From NCBI RefSeq assembly GCF_000417505.1, contig NZ_APHY01000055.1, positions 4 through 35,484 of the forward strand: DNA of 35,481 bases, given 5' to 3'. A model generated the notes under the pieces. It ran no database searches, was not told where the DNA came from, and was given only the letters and a program-made list of their open reading frames with translations. This DNA comes from Megasphaera sp. NM10 (lineage in GTDB: Bacteria > Bacillota > Negativicutes > Veillonellales > Megasphaeraceae). Of the stretch, positions 26,005 to 33,944 are shown one piece after another; positions within the stretch are counted from its first letter, which is position 1; every line of letters starts with the position of its first letter. The position numbers and the translations under genes are program-made.

Positions 26005-26019
26005 CTAAAAATTTTTTAT
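26005..26019. promoter_or_regulatory. 15-bp palindromic box 1 (ssnA side)
   Basis: CTAAAAA-T-TTTTTAT, one mismatch from the palindrome CTAAAAA-W-TTTTTAG. It lies 12 bases upstream of the ssnA -35, centred near -55 relative to the inferred start, a typical activator position. Confidence 0.5.
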
Positions 26020-26084
26020 TATCTTTTTGTTATAGCCTGTAATGGAAAGATGTTTTTTCGACATACCTTTTTTCACCAAGGGCG

Positions 26085-26112
26085 TTGATTTATCCCGAAA
26101 ATATGCTATAGT
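26085..26112 (+). promoter_or_regulatory. Promoter of the YheO/DauR-type regulator
   Basis: TTGATT at 26085-26090, a 16-base spacer, and TATAGT at 26107-26112 preceded by TG and one base (extended -10). The inferred start near 26119 abuts the palindromic box at 26121. Confidence 0.55.
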
Positions 26113-26120
26113 AACAGTAC

Positions 26121-26135
26121 CTAAAAAATTTTTAG
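26121..26135. promoter_or_regulatory. 15-bp palindromic box 2 (regulator start site)
   Basis: CTAAAAA-A-TTTTTAG is a perfect 7-1-7 palindrome directly downstream of the regulator's -10, covering about +2 to +16. A protein bound here would repress the regulator's own transcription. Confidence 0.55.
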
Positions 26136-26182
26136 CAGATAAGCTAATAATCTGTTTTTGATATGAGAAAGAGGTGCCCCTT

Positions 26183-26821
26183 ATGTTAGACGACGTCGTC
26201 CTCAACTTCTTGCGTCACTTAGCCAAAGGCCTGGCAGACCAATTCGGCCCGAACTGTGAAATCGTCATCCACGACTTGAGCGATAATTATAAGGAAAATT
26301 CCATCGTCGCCATCGAAAATGGCCACGTCACCAACCGCAAAGTAGGCGATGGCCCGTCTATGGCCGTCCTCGACGCCCTGCGCAGCGATCCCGACAAGCT
26401 CCAGGACCATACGAGTTACCTGACCAAGACCAAAGACGGCCGCATCCTCAAGTCGACGACCATTTACATCCGCAATGAACAGCAAAAAGTCATCGGCATC
26501 TTCTCCATCAACTATGACATTACCGAACTGATGATGGTCGAAAATGCCATCAAGCCGCTCATCTCGGTCACGTCCAAGGAAGATAAGGTCAGCCGCATCC
26601 CGCAGAATGTCACGGACCTCCTCAACGACCTCATCGACGAATCGACGCGTCAGGTCGGCAAACCCGTCCCCCTCATGACACGGGAAGACAAGATCAAAGC
26701 CATCAAATTCCTCAACGACCGCGGGGCCCTGCTGATCACCAAGGCCGGCGACAAAATCTCCAAACACTTCGGCATCTCCAAATATACCCTGTACAGCTAC
26801 ATCGACAGCGGAGAAGAGTGA
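26183..26821 (+). CDS. YheO/DauR-type PAS-HTH transcriptional regulator
   Basis: A 212-residue DNA-binding protein. Residues about 8-115 form a YheO-type PAS-like sensor domain (LADQFGPNCEIVIHDLSD, then a segment near 85-100 ending GIFSINYDIT). Residues about 155-210 form the C-terminal helix-turn-helix of the DauR family (KIKAIKFLNDRGALLITKAG, then HFGISKYTLYSYI). Family members such as DauR control amino-acid catabolic genes in response to a small ligand. It lies between the two purine-related operons and is divergent from ssnA, so it is the best candidate for their regulator; a purine-derived ligand or 2,3-diaminopropionate is a guess. I start at the ATG at 26183, seven bases after GAGGTG; the GTG at 26174 lies inside that ribosome binding site. 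Confidence 0.85.
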   Translation: MLDDVVLNFLRHLAKGLADQFGPNCEIVIHDLSDNYKENSIVAIENGHVTNRKVGDGPSMAVLDALRSDPDKLQDHTSYLTKTKDGRILKSTTIYIRNEQQKVIGIFSINYDITELMMVENAIKPLISVTSKEDKVSRIPQNVTDLLNDLIDESTRQVGKPVPLMTREDKIKAIKFLNDRGALLITKAGDKISKHFGISKYTLYSYIDSGEE

Positions 26822-26885
26822 GATTAAGGGGCTATCGCACGAAGGCTTCTATCATCATGCAAGATTCCTTTCTCTTTATCGTTTA

Positions 26886-26933
26886 TAGTACGGAGTTTGT
26901 AGTTTGTAGAAGCTGACTTTAAATTTAAAAGCC
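26886..26933 (+). repeat. Interspersed about 47-bp intergenic repeat, copy 2
   Basis: TAGTACGGAGTTTGTAGTTT followed by GTAGAAG, variable bases and TTAAATTTAAAAGCC. It matches the minus-strand copy at 17842-17888 with a few changes. Both copies lie next to terminators of the purine operons. Confidence 0.6.
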
Positions 26934-26968
26934 TTCACTAAAAACTACAAACTGCAAACTTAATACTC

Positions 26969-27006
26969 AAAAAAGGGCTTGTTGCACATGCGACAAGCCC
27001 TTTTTC
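26969..27006. terminator. Terminator after the regulator gene
   Basis: The stem GGGCTTGTTGCA / TGCGACAAGCCC (one G-T pair) is flanked by A-rich and T5 tails. It belongs to the same family as the stem at 15981-16015 and should stop transcription before the ygeX promoter. Confidence 0.8.
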
Positions 27007-27059
27007 TATGCCCAAATGTAACAGTTCTCTTTCTGTCATTGCAAAAAAAGTGTAGATAC

Positions 27060-27074
27060 CTAACAAATTTTTAG
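27060..27074. promoter_or_regulatory. 15-bp palindromic box 3 (ygeX side)
   Basis: CTAACAA-A-TTTTTAG, one mismatch from CTAAAAA-W-TTTTTAG. It lies 10 bases upstream of the ygeX -35, centred near -52. This is nearly the same position as box 1 relative to the ssnA promoter. Confidence 0.5.
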
Positions 27075-27084
27075 CTCTTTTCTA

Positions 27085-27112
27085 TTGCAAATCTGTAAGG
27101 TCATGTTATACT
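27085..27112 (+). promoter_or_regulatory. Promoter of the ygeX-ygeY-ygeW operon
   Basis: TTGCAA at 27085-27090, a 16-base spacer, and TATACT at 27107-27112 with an upstream TG extension. The leader to the ygeX ATG is about 60 bases long and ends with AGGAGG. Confidence 0.6.
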
Positions 27113-27179
27113 CTAGGTATACAAAAACTTTTAGATTTACTAAAATATTTTTTTCAGTTTATCTTTAGGAGGTACGGAT

Positions 27180-28388
27180 ATGAAGAAAGATATGAAATGG
27201 GCTATGAACCATCTGCCCAAATCAGATGATAAAAATTTGCCGATCATGTCCCTCAGCGAAGTCGCCAAGGCCCGGACATTCCACCAGAGTTTCCCGCAAT
27301 ACAGCGAAACGCCGCTGACCCGGCTCACGCAGATGGCCCGCTACCTGGGCGTCGGTTCGATTTTCGTCAAAGATGAATCGTACCGCTTCGGCCTCAATGC
27401 CTTCAAAGTCCTGGGCGGTTCCTATTCCATGGCCAAGTACATCGCCAAGGAAACGCACCGCGATGTATCGGACATGCCTTATGACGTCCTGACGTCAGAT
27501 GAGCTCCGCCAGGAATTCGGCCAGGCAACCTTCTTCACGGCAACCGACGGCAACCACGGCCGCGGCGTCGCCTGGGCCGCCCAGAAGCTGGGCCAGAAAG
27601 CCGTCGTCCACATGCCGAAAGGCACGACCCAGACGCGGCTGGAAAACATCAAGAAACTCGGCGCCGACGTCGACATCCTCGACCTCAATTACGACGATTG
27701 CGTCCGCCAGGCAGCCAAAGAAGCCGCCGCTACGCCGCACGGCGTCATGGTCCAGGACACGGCCTGGGACGGCTATGAAGAAATCCCGTCGTGGATCATG
27801 CAGGGCTACGGCACGATGGCCATGGAAGCTGGCGAACAGCTGAAGGCCCGGGGCATCGAACGGCCGACGCACATCTTCGTCCAGGCCGGTGTCGGGTCCC
27901 TGGCCGGTGCCGTCGTCGGTTACTTCGCCAACCTCTATAAAGACAATCCGCCGAAATTCATCGTCGTCGAAGCATCGGCCGCAGCCTGTCTGTATAAAGG
28001 TGCCGCAGCCGGTGACGGCAAGCCCCGCATGGTCGGCGGTGACCTGGATACCATCATGGCCGGCCTGGCCTGCGGCGAACCGAACACGATTTCCTGGGAC
28101 ATCCTCAAGAACCATGTGACGACCTTCATCGCAGCCGATGACCCCATCACGGTCCGCGGTATGCGTATGCTGGCAGCGCCCCTCAAAGGAGATGCGCCCA
28201 TCGTATCCGGTGAATCCGGTGCCGTCCCCTTCGGCACCCTGGCTACAATCATGTTATCCGATGAATGTAAGGACCTGCGCGCTGAACTCGGCCTCGACGA
28301 CCATTCACAGGTCCTGGTCTTCTCGACAGAAGGCGACACGGACCCGGAACGCTATAAGAATATCGTCTGGCGCGGTTTGAATAAGTAA
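27180..28388 (+). CDS. ygeX: Diaminopropionate ammonia-lyase YgeX
   Basis: A 402-residue fold-type II PLP enzyme that splits 2,3-diaminopropionate into pyruvate and two ammonia. The PLP lysine is K76 in FGLNAFKVLGG. The catalytic aspartates known from the E. coli enzyme correspond to D123 in FTATDGNHGRG and D193 in VQDTAWDGY. The glycine-rich phosphate loop is QAGVGSLAGAVVG. In this gene set the substrate is thought to arise late in anaerobic purine breakdown. It is the first gene of the rightward operon, with AGGAGG eight bases before the ATG. ygeY follows after about 30 bases. Confidence 0.93.
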   Translation: MKKDMKWAMNHLPKSDDKNLPIMSLSEVAKARTFHQSFPQYSETPLTRLTQMARYLGVGSIFVKDESYRFGLNAFKVLGGSYSMAKYIAKETHRDVSDMPYDVLTSDELRQEFGQATFFTATDGNHGRGVAWAAQKLGQKAVVHMPKGTTQTRLENIKKLGADVDILDLNYDDCVRQAAKEAAATPHGVMVQDTAWDGYEEIPSWIMQGYGTMAMEAGEQLKARGIERPTHIFVQAGVGSLAGAVVGYFANLYKDNPPKFIVVEASAAACLYKGAAAGDGKPRMVGGDLDTIMAGLACGEPNTISWDILKNHVTTFIAADDPITVRGMRMLAAPLKGDAPIVSGESGAVPFGTLATIMLSDECKDLRAELGLDDHSQVLVFSTEGDTDPERYKNIVWRGLNK

Positions 28389-28418
28389 AACATTATATAA
28401 GATATAGGAGTGATTTTC

Positions 28419-29738
28419 ATGACAGTACCGTACGAAAAAATCAAAGAAGCCGCCAAAGGCTATGAACAGGATATGACCCGTTTCCTGCAGGACATCGTTA
28501 AATTCCCCGGTGAAAGCTGCGGCGAAAAGGAACATATCGACCGCATTGCCGAAGAAATGCGCAAACTCGATTTCGATAAAGTGGAAATCGACCCCATGGG
28601 CAACGTCCTGGGCTACATGGGCACCGGCAAGACCCTCATCGGCTTCGACGCCCACATCGACACCGTCGGCATCGGCAACAAGGCCAACTGGGATTTCGAT
28701 CCCTACGAAGGCTTTGAATCGGAAACGGAAATCGGCGGCCGCGGCACGTCGGATCAGCTCGGCGGCATCGTTTCTGCCGTCTACGGCGCCCGCATCATGA
28801 AGGACCTGGGCCTCCTATCCGACAAGTACACCGTCCTGGTCACCGGTACGGTCCAGGAAGAAGACTGCGACGGCCTCTGCTGGCAGTACATCATCAACGA
28901 AGACAAGGTCCGTCCGGAATTCGTCGTCTCCACGGAACCGACAGACGGCGGCATCTACCGCGGCCAGCGCGGCCGCATGGAAATCCGCATCGACGTCCAG
29001 GGTGTATCCTGCCACGGCAGCGCACCCGAACGCGGTGATAACGCCATTTACAAGATGGCCGATATCCTCCAGGACGTGCGGGCCCTCAACGAAAATGACG
29101 CAGCCGACACGACGGAAATCAAAGGCCTGGTCAAGATGCTCGACAAGAAATACAATCCCGAATGGGAAGAAGCCAACTTTCTCGGCCGCGGTACAGTCAC
29201 GTGCTCCCAGATTTTCTATACCTCGCCGAGCCGCTGCGCCGTCGCCGATTCCTGTGCCGTCTCCCTGGACCGCCGCATGACGGCCGGCGAAACGTGGCAG
29301 AGCTGCCTCGATGAAATCCGGGCTCTGCCGAGCGTCCAGAAGTACGGCGACGATGTCAAAGTCAGCATGTATGAATACGCCCGCCCGAGCTACACCGGCC
29401 TGACCTATCCCATCGAATGTTACTTCCCGACATGGGTCATCCCGAAAGACCACAAAGTCACCAAAGCCCTGGAAGAAGCCTATACCTCCCTCTTCGGCGA
29501 CAGCCGCATCGGCACTGCCGAAGCGGAAGCCATGCGTAAAGCCCGCCCCCTGACGGATAAATGGACCTTCTCGACTAACGGCGTTTCCATCATGGGCCGC
29601 AACGGCATCCCCGTCATCGGCTTCGGCCCCGGCGCAGAAGCCCAGGCCCATGCACCGAACGAAAAGACATGGAAACAGGACCTCGTCACCTGTGCCGCCG
29701 TCTATGCCGCATTACCTTCTGTATACACCGATAAATGA
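28419..29738 (+). CDS. ygeY: YgeY, M20-family hydrolase linked to selenium metabolism
   Basis: A 439-residue zinc-dependent amidohydrolase of the M20/ArgE/DapE family. Metal and catalytic residues are visible: H79 and D81 in [10 protein letters not shown]112 in [10 protein letters not shown], the catalytic E147 with E148 in VQEEDCDG, a ligand in STEPTD, and a C-terminal histidine in EAQAHAPNE. YgeY proteins occur with ygeX and ygeW and probably hydrolyse an amide or carbamoyl intermediate of purine breakdown; the substrate is unproven. I use the ATG at 28419, nine bases after AGGAG. The upstream GTG at 28410 overlaps that site. Confidence 0.9.
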   Translation: MTVPYEKIKEAAKGYEQDMTRFLQDIVKFPGESCGEKEHIDRIAEEMRKLDFDKVEIDPMGNVLGYMGTGKTLIGFDAHIDTVGIGNKANWDFDPYEGFESETEIGGRGTSDQLGGIVSAVYGARIMKDLGLLSDKYTVLVTGTVQEEDCDGLCWQYIINEDKVRPEFVVSTEPTDGGIYRGQRGRMEIRIDVQGVSCHGSAPERGDNAIYKMADILQDVRALNENDAADTTEIKGLVKMLDKKYNPEWEEANFLGRGTVTCSQIFYTSPSRCAVADSCAVSLDRRMTAGETWQSCLDEIRALPSVQKYGDDVKVSMYEYARPSYTGLTYPIECYFPTWVIPKDHKVTKALEEAYTSLFGDSRIGTAEAEAMRKARPLTDKWTFSTNGVSIMGRNGIPVIGFGPGAEAQAHAPNEKTWKQDLVTCAAVYAALPSVYTDK

Positions 29739-29772
29739 TCACATCCCATAACGATTAAAAGGAGACTGCCCT

Positions 29773-30965
29773 ATGAAAACCTTACAGGACTACATCGATA
29801 AATTAAATGCCCTCAATTTCAAAGACATGTATGAAAACGACTTTTTCCTCACCTGGGACAAGACCGATGACGAACTGGAAGCCATCTGGGTCCTAGCCGA
29901 CGCCCTCCGCTTCATGCGGGAACACAATATTTCCACAAAGATTTTTGAAAGCGGCTTAGGCATTTCCATCTTCCGCGATAATTCGACGCGGACCCGTTTT
30001 TCCTTCGCCTCGGCCTGCAATCTCTTAGGCCTGCAGGTCCAGGACCTGGACGAAAAGAAGAGCCAGATTGCCCACGGCGAAACGGTCCGGGAAACGGCCA
30101 ACATGATCTCCTTCATGGCCGACGTCATCGGCATCCGCGACGACATGTACATCGGCAAAGGTCATGCCTACCAGAAAGAAGTCGTCGATTCCGTCACGCA
30201 GGGCTATAAAGACGGCATCCTCGAACAGAAACCGACGCTGGTCAACCTCCAGTGCGACATCGACCATCCGACTCAGTGTATGGCCGACGCGGCCCACATC
30301 ATCCACGAAATGGGCGGCCTGGAAAACCTGAAGGGCAAAAAAATCGCCATGACCTGGGCTTACTCCCCGTCCTATGGCAAACCCCTCTCGGTCCCGCAGG
30401 CGTCATCGGCCTCATGACCCGTCTGGGCATGGACGTCGTCCTGGCTCATCCCGAAGGCTATGAAGTCATGCCGGACGTCGTCGACGTCGCCAAAAAGAAC
30501 GCCGAAAAATCGGGCGGCTCCTTCCGCATCACCCACGACATGGCCGACGCCTTCAAAGACGCCGACGTCGTCTATCCCAAGAGCTGGGCTCCCTTTGCAG
30601 CCATGGAAAAGCGGACTAACCTCTACGCCGCTGGCGACCAGGCCGGCATCGACGCCCTGGAACAGGAACTCTTAGCCCAGAACGCGCAGCATAAAGACTG
30701 GTGCTGTACAGAAGAATTGATGAAGACCACGAAAGACGGCAAAGCTATGTATCTCCACTGCCTGCCGGCCGACATCAACGGCGTCAGCTGTGAAGACGGC
30801 GAAGTCGAAGCCTCTGTCTTTGACCGCTATCGCGATTCCCTCTATAAAGAAGCCAGCTACAAACCCTATGTCATCGCCGCCATGATCATGCTGGCCAAAT
30901 GCCAGGATCCGGCTCAGACCCTGAAAGCCTTAGAAGAACGCGGCATTCTGCGCAAAATGAAATAA
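29773..30965 (+). pseudogene. ygeW: YgeW, knotted carbamoyltransferase-family protein, frameshifted
   Basis: A homologue of the aspartate/ornithine carbamoyltransferase family found in the purine gene set. The carbamoyl-phosphate loop DNSTRTRFSFAS (residues 69-80), HPTQCMADAAH and the C-terminal HCLPADINGVSCEDGEV are all present. After residues matching PSYGKPLSVPQ the frame runs into a stop at 30417. The conserved continuation (GVIGLMTRLGMDVVLAHPEGY to the end) is in the next frame. Adding one G at the GG of 30399-30400 restores an expected protein of about 397 residues. As both halves are perfectly conserved in type, I think this is a homopolymer miscall. The likely reaction is phosphorolysis of a carbamoyl compound to give carbamoyl phosphate for arcC. 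Confidence 0.87.
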
Positions 30966-30975
30966 TTTGACCGCC

Positions 30976-31009
30976 AAAGGTGCCGGTCCTCCGGACCGGT
31001 GCCTTTTTC
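30976..31009 (+). terminator. Terminator or attenuator between ygeW and arcC
   Basis: AAAGGTGCCGGTCC and GGACCGGTGCCTTT pair around TCC, with two mismatched bases in the stem, and are followed by a T5 run. Since arcC has no obvious promoter in the 65 bases that follow, partial read-through is likely. Confidence 0.75.
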
Positions 31010-31074
31010 ATCTCCCTGCCATGCGTTTTACTCATCGTTTATAAAACTTTTTCACACATAAAAGGAGATTTATC

Positions 31075-32034
31075 ATGACCGAGAAAAAGAAACGTATCGT
31101 CATTGCCCTCGGCGGCAACGCCCTGGGAAATACACTGCACGAACAGATGCTGGCCGTCAAGACGACAGCCAAAGCCATCGTCGACCTCATCCAGGAAGGC
31201 TGTGAAGTCATCGTCGCCCACGGCAACGGCCCGCAGGTCGGCATGATCAACCACGCCATGGCCGCCCTGAGCCGGGAAGACCCGAACCAGCCCAACACGC
31301 CGCTGTCGGTCTGTGTCGCCATGAGCCAGGCTTACATCGGCTATGACCTGCAGAATGCCCTGCGCGAAGAAATGTACAACCGCGACATCTTCGACATCCC
31401 CGTCGCCACCATGGTCACTCAGGTCCGCGTCGACCCGGAAGACCCGGCATTCAAGAACCCGTCGAAGCCCATCGGCCATTTCATGACCAAGGAACAGGCG
31501 GAATACGCTGCCAAAGAATACGGCTACATCGTCAAGGAAGATGCCGGCCGGGGCTGGCGCCGCGTCGTCGCCTCGCCGCTACCCCAGGAAATCATTGAAA
31601 TCGGCGCCATCCAAACCCTCGTCGATTCCGGCCAGCTGGTCATCGCCTGCGGTGGCGGCGGCATCCCCGTCATGCGCCACGGCAACCACCTCAAAGGGGC
31701 CAGTGCCGTCATCGACAAGGATTTTGCCAGCGAACGCCTGGCCGAAGACCTCCACGCCGACTACCTCATCATCCTGACAGCCGTGGAAAAAGTCGCCATC
31801 CATTTTGGCCAGGCAGACGAACAGTGGCTGTCGGAAATGACGACCGACCAAGCCCGGCAATATATGGCTCAAAATGAATTCGCTCCCGGCTCGATGCTGC
31901 CCAAAGTCCAGGCTGCCGTCAAATTCGCCGAATCCCGTCCCGGCCGGACAGCCTTGATCACACTGCTCCAAAAAGCCAAAGAAGGCATCCTCGGAAAGAC
32001 GGGGACCCGCATTTACCGGGGCGCAAGGATCTGA
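31075..32034 (+). CDS. arcC: Carbamate kinase
   Basis: A 319-residue amino-acid-kinase-fold enzyme that uses carbamoyl phosphate and ADP to make ATP, CO2 and ammonia. It opens with IVIALGGNALG, then VIVAHGNGPQVG, EDAGRGWRRVVASP (a carbamate-kinase signature), CGGGGIPV and the nucleotide-site segment LTAVEKVAI. In this cluster it is the energy-yielding last step (the YqeA position in E. coli), acting on carbamoyl phosphate probably released by YgeW. The start follows AAAGGAG. Its 3' end overlaps the convergent LysR gene by 22 bases. Confidence 0.93.
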   Translation: MTEKKKRIVIALGGNALGNTLHEQMLAVKTTAKAIVDLIQEGCEVIVAHGNGPQVGMINHAMAALSREDPNQPNTPLSVCVAMSQAYIGYDLQNALREEMYNRDIFDIPVATMVTQVRVDPEDPAFKNPSKPIGHFMTKEQAEYAAKEYGYIVKEDAGRGWRRVVASPLPQEIIEIGAIQTLVDSGQLVIACGGGGIPVMRHGNHLKGASAVIDKDFASERLAEDLHADYLIILTAVEKVAIHFGQADEQWLSEMTTDQARQYMAQNEFAPGSMLPKVQAAVKFAESRPGRTALITLLQKAKEGILGKTGTRIYRGARI

Positions 32035-32894
32035 CTGATTCCCTGTTGCACGTAATGGATGAATTTCTTGACTGCCGGTGATGCCCCATCCCGGCTGGGA
32101 ATGGCAATGCCAATGGTAATCGTATGGGGCGGATCCATGGGAAGGATAGCCACGCGGCCCTGCCACTGTGCCGTCATGAGGCGATTGTTCATACTGACAC
32201 CCAGGCCGGCTTCGACCATGCGATAGGTCGTATAGTTATCGATGGCCGTATATCGCGTTTCATAAGAAATATGTTCTTCCTTAAGGATCCGGACGACATC
32301 CGTATCCTGCTGCGGCAGTGGTTCAATAAAAGATTCATGACACAACTGCTTCAACGGGTATACCTCGGCTCGTGCCAAGGGATGATTTTCCGGAAGCCAC
32401 ATGACCATTTCATCTTCACATAAGGGAATCCAGTCTCCGGAAAAAGGGCGCCACGTCGTGATACAACAATCGAAGCGCCCTTCTTCCAATCCATCGTACA
32501 TCACTTTATTGGCGCATTCCTCGATGTGGACGTGGACTGCCGGATAGGCCTGCTGGAAAGCCTGTATGATCTGCGGCAGCCAGTTGGCGGCTACACTGAA
32601 ATAAGAGCCAATGTAAATATCCCCGGCCGTCAATCCCCGGATCTGGGCACTGTACTGCAACAAAGCATCTTCATCACGGATGAGGCGGCGCAGATAAGGG
32701 AGCACTGCCTGCCCTTCACGGGTCAGATAAATGCCTTGTGCCGTCCGCCCCAGCAGGGGAAAGCCGATTTCTTTTTCCAGCGATGCAATGGACCGCATGA
32801 CGCCAGACGGGGTATATCCCAATCGTTCGGCAGCTGAAGAAAAACTGCCCGCCTGGATGACTTGCAGCAAGAGCCTGCATTTTTCCGTATTCAT
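32013..32894 (-). CDS. LysR-family transcriptional regulator
   Basis: A 293-residue LysR-type regulator. The N-terminal winged helix (residues about 5-62) includes VIQAGSFSSAAERLGYTPSG and SIASLEKEIGFPLLGR. The rest is the periplasmic-binding-protein-like effector domain starting near GLTAGDIYIGSYFS. It is divergent from the EamA transporter, whose expression it probably controls in the usual LysR manner. I start at the ATG at 32894, six bases after AGGTG, and not at the GTG at 32903. The ligand is unknown. Confidence 0.9.
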   Translation of the reverse strand: MNTEKCRLLLQVIQAGSFSSAAERLGYTPSGVMRSIASLEKEIGFPLLGRTAQGIYLTREGQAVLPYLRRLIRDEDALLQYSAQIRGLTAGDIYIGSYFSVAANWLPQIIQAFQQAYPAVHVHIEECANKVMYDGLEEGRFDCCITTWRPFSGDWIPLCEDEMVMWLPENHPLARAEVYPLKQLCHESFIEPLPQQDTDVVRILKEEHISYETRYTAIDNYTTYRMVEAGLGVSMNNRLMTAQWQGRVAILPMDPPHTITIGIAIPSRDGASPAVKKFIHYVQQGISQILAPR

Positions 32895-32954
32895 ATCTAT
32901 CACCTTTGCTTTTTTATCAAAACTATATATATTATTTTGCTATTCTCTCCATAC

Positions 32955-32978
32955 TGCTTTTATCGTATCATAAAAGCA
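32955..32978. promoter_or_regulatory. 9-6-9 inverted repeat, candidate LysR operator
   Basis: TGCTTTTAT and ATAAAAGCA are perfect 9-bp arms around CGTATC, in the divergent LysR/EamA intergenic region. It lies about 10-15 bases upstream of the EamA gene's ribosome binding site. It contains T-N11-A matches, as expected of LysR-type sites. Confidence 0.5.
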
Positions 32979-33004
32979 AGAAAAAAGTAAGGAGGGACTT
33001 TTTC

Positions 33005-33888
33005 ATGAAACAAAGAAATGCAGAAATACTGCTCATCATCGTCATCGCTTCGCGCAGCATTTCCTATCTCCTGTCGAAAATCGGACTGAACGGGATACCG
33101 CCTTTAGAATTACTGGCAATCCGCTTCGCCCTGACGACACTTATCCTGCTGCTGCTCTTTCACCGCCGCCTCCCGCTGTTGACGCGCCAGCTATGGAAGG
33201 CTGCCGGCCTCTTAGGGACCTTCCTCTTCGCCTGCATGACCTGTGAACTCATCAGCCTGACGACGATTCCCTCGTCGACAGCGGCCTTCCTGGAAAATAC
33301 ATCCGCCGTCTGGGTCCTGATCCTAATGGCCGTCGTCAGCCACCATTGGCCGGGAAAGCAAGTCCTGACGGCTACGAGCCTGCTCCTCATCGGCATCGCC
33401 TGTCTTACCCTGCAAGGCGCCGTTTTCCATCTGGCACCGGGAGAAATCATCTGCCTGACCGGTTCCGTCTTCTACGCCCTTTGGATCTGCCTGACCGCCC
33501 GCCTGGCCCGGCAGTACGACCCATTGCTGCTGGGGATCTTGCAAATGGGATTCCTCGCCGTGTACAGTACAGCAGGCATGGTCTTATTTGAAAGCCCGGC
33601 CGTTCCTGCCGATACGACGACGTGGGGTGCCATCCTGGCCCTGGTCTTCATCTGTTCCGTCTTTGGCTTCACCTTCCAGCCCGTCGCCCAAAAGTATACC
33701 AGCGCCGAAAAAGCCGGCCTGTTTACAGCACTGAACCCGCTCATCGCCGCCGTCCTGGCGTCATTTTCCTGGGCGAAACCTTTACGCCCGTCCAATTAGC
33801 CGGAGCCATCTGTATCCTCCTGGGCATCATCATCGTCCAGCTTCCCGAAAAATATCGCTGCAAAACGCATAGCTGTCAAAATGGATGA
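33005..33888 (+). pseudogene. EamA-family (DMT superfamily) transporter, frameshifted near the 3' end
   Basis: An inner-membrane drug/metabolite exporter of about 294 residues with some ten hydrophobic helices and two EamA repeats (for example YLLSKIGLNGIPPLELLAIR in the first and YTSAEKAGLFTALNPLIAAV in the second). In the last helix pair the frame breaks at the T4 run 33764-33767. The expected continuation FFLGETFTPVQLAGAICILL is found one frame away and ends at 33888. The uncorrected frame stops at about 33799. One missing T explains this, again a likely homopolymer miscall. The ATG at 33005 has GGAGGG upstream. Divergent LysR control is likely; the substrate is unknown. Confidence 0.85.
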
Positions 33889-33904
33889 CACCTGCCTTGA
33901 CAAA

Positions 33905-33940
33905 ACACCTCCGCCCGGCCTATGCTGAATGCGGAGGTGT
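33905..33940 (+). promoter_or_regulatory. 10-bp hairpin that sequesters a ribosome binding site
   Basis: ACACCTCCGC (33905-33914) pairs perfectly with GCGGAGGTGT (33931-33940), which holds the GGAGGTG Shine-Dalgarno of the next gene, five bases before its ATG. It may also act as a weak terminator for the EamA gene. Confidence 0.55.
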
Positions 33941-33944
33941 CTTT

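Larger units (their letters stand above)
26822..27059. other. Intergenic region between the regulator and ygeX
   Basis: No gene is visible. The stretch holds a degraded TATCGCACGAAGG hairpin relic (26829-26870), the interspersed repeat copy (26886-26933), a partly inverted copy of its ACTACAAACT core (26940-26960), and the terminator at 26969-27006. The ygeX control region begins after it. Confidence 0.6.

Noticed and set aside
26822-26870. A second terminator right after the regulator gene
   Set aside because: It keeps only fragments of the TATCGCACGAAGG arm and cannot form a continuous stem. The real terminator is at 26969-27006.
33622-33888. Independent small gene at the end of the EamA gene
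   Set aside because: Only its second half (from FLGETFTPVQLAG) is meaningful, and it is the missing last helix of the EamA transporter after a one-base loss.
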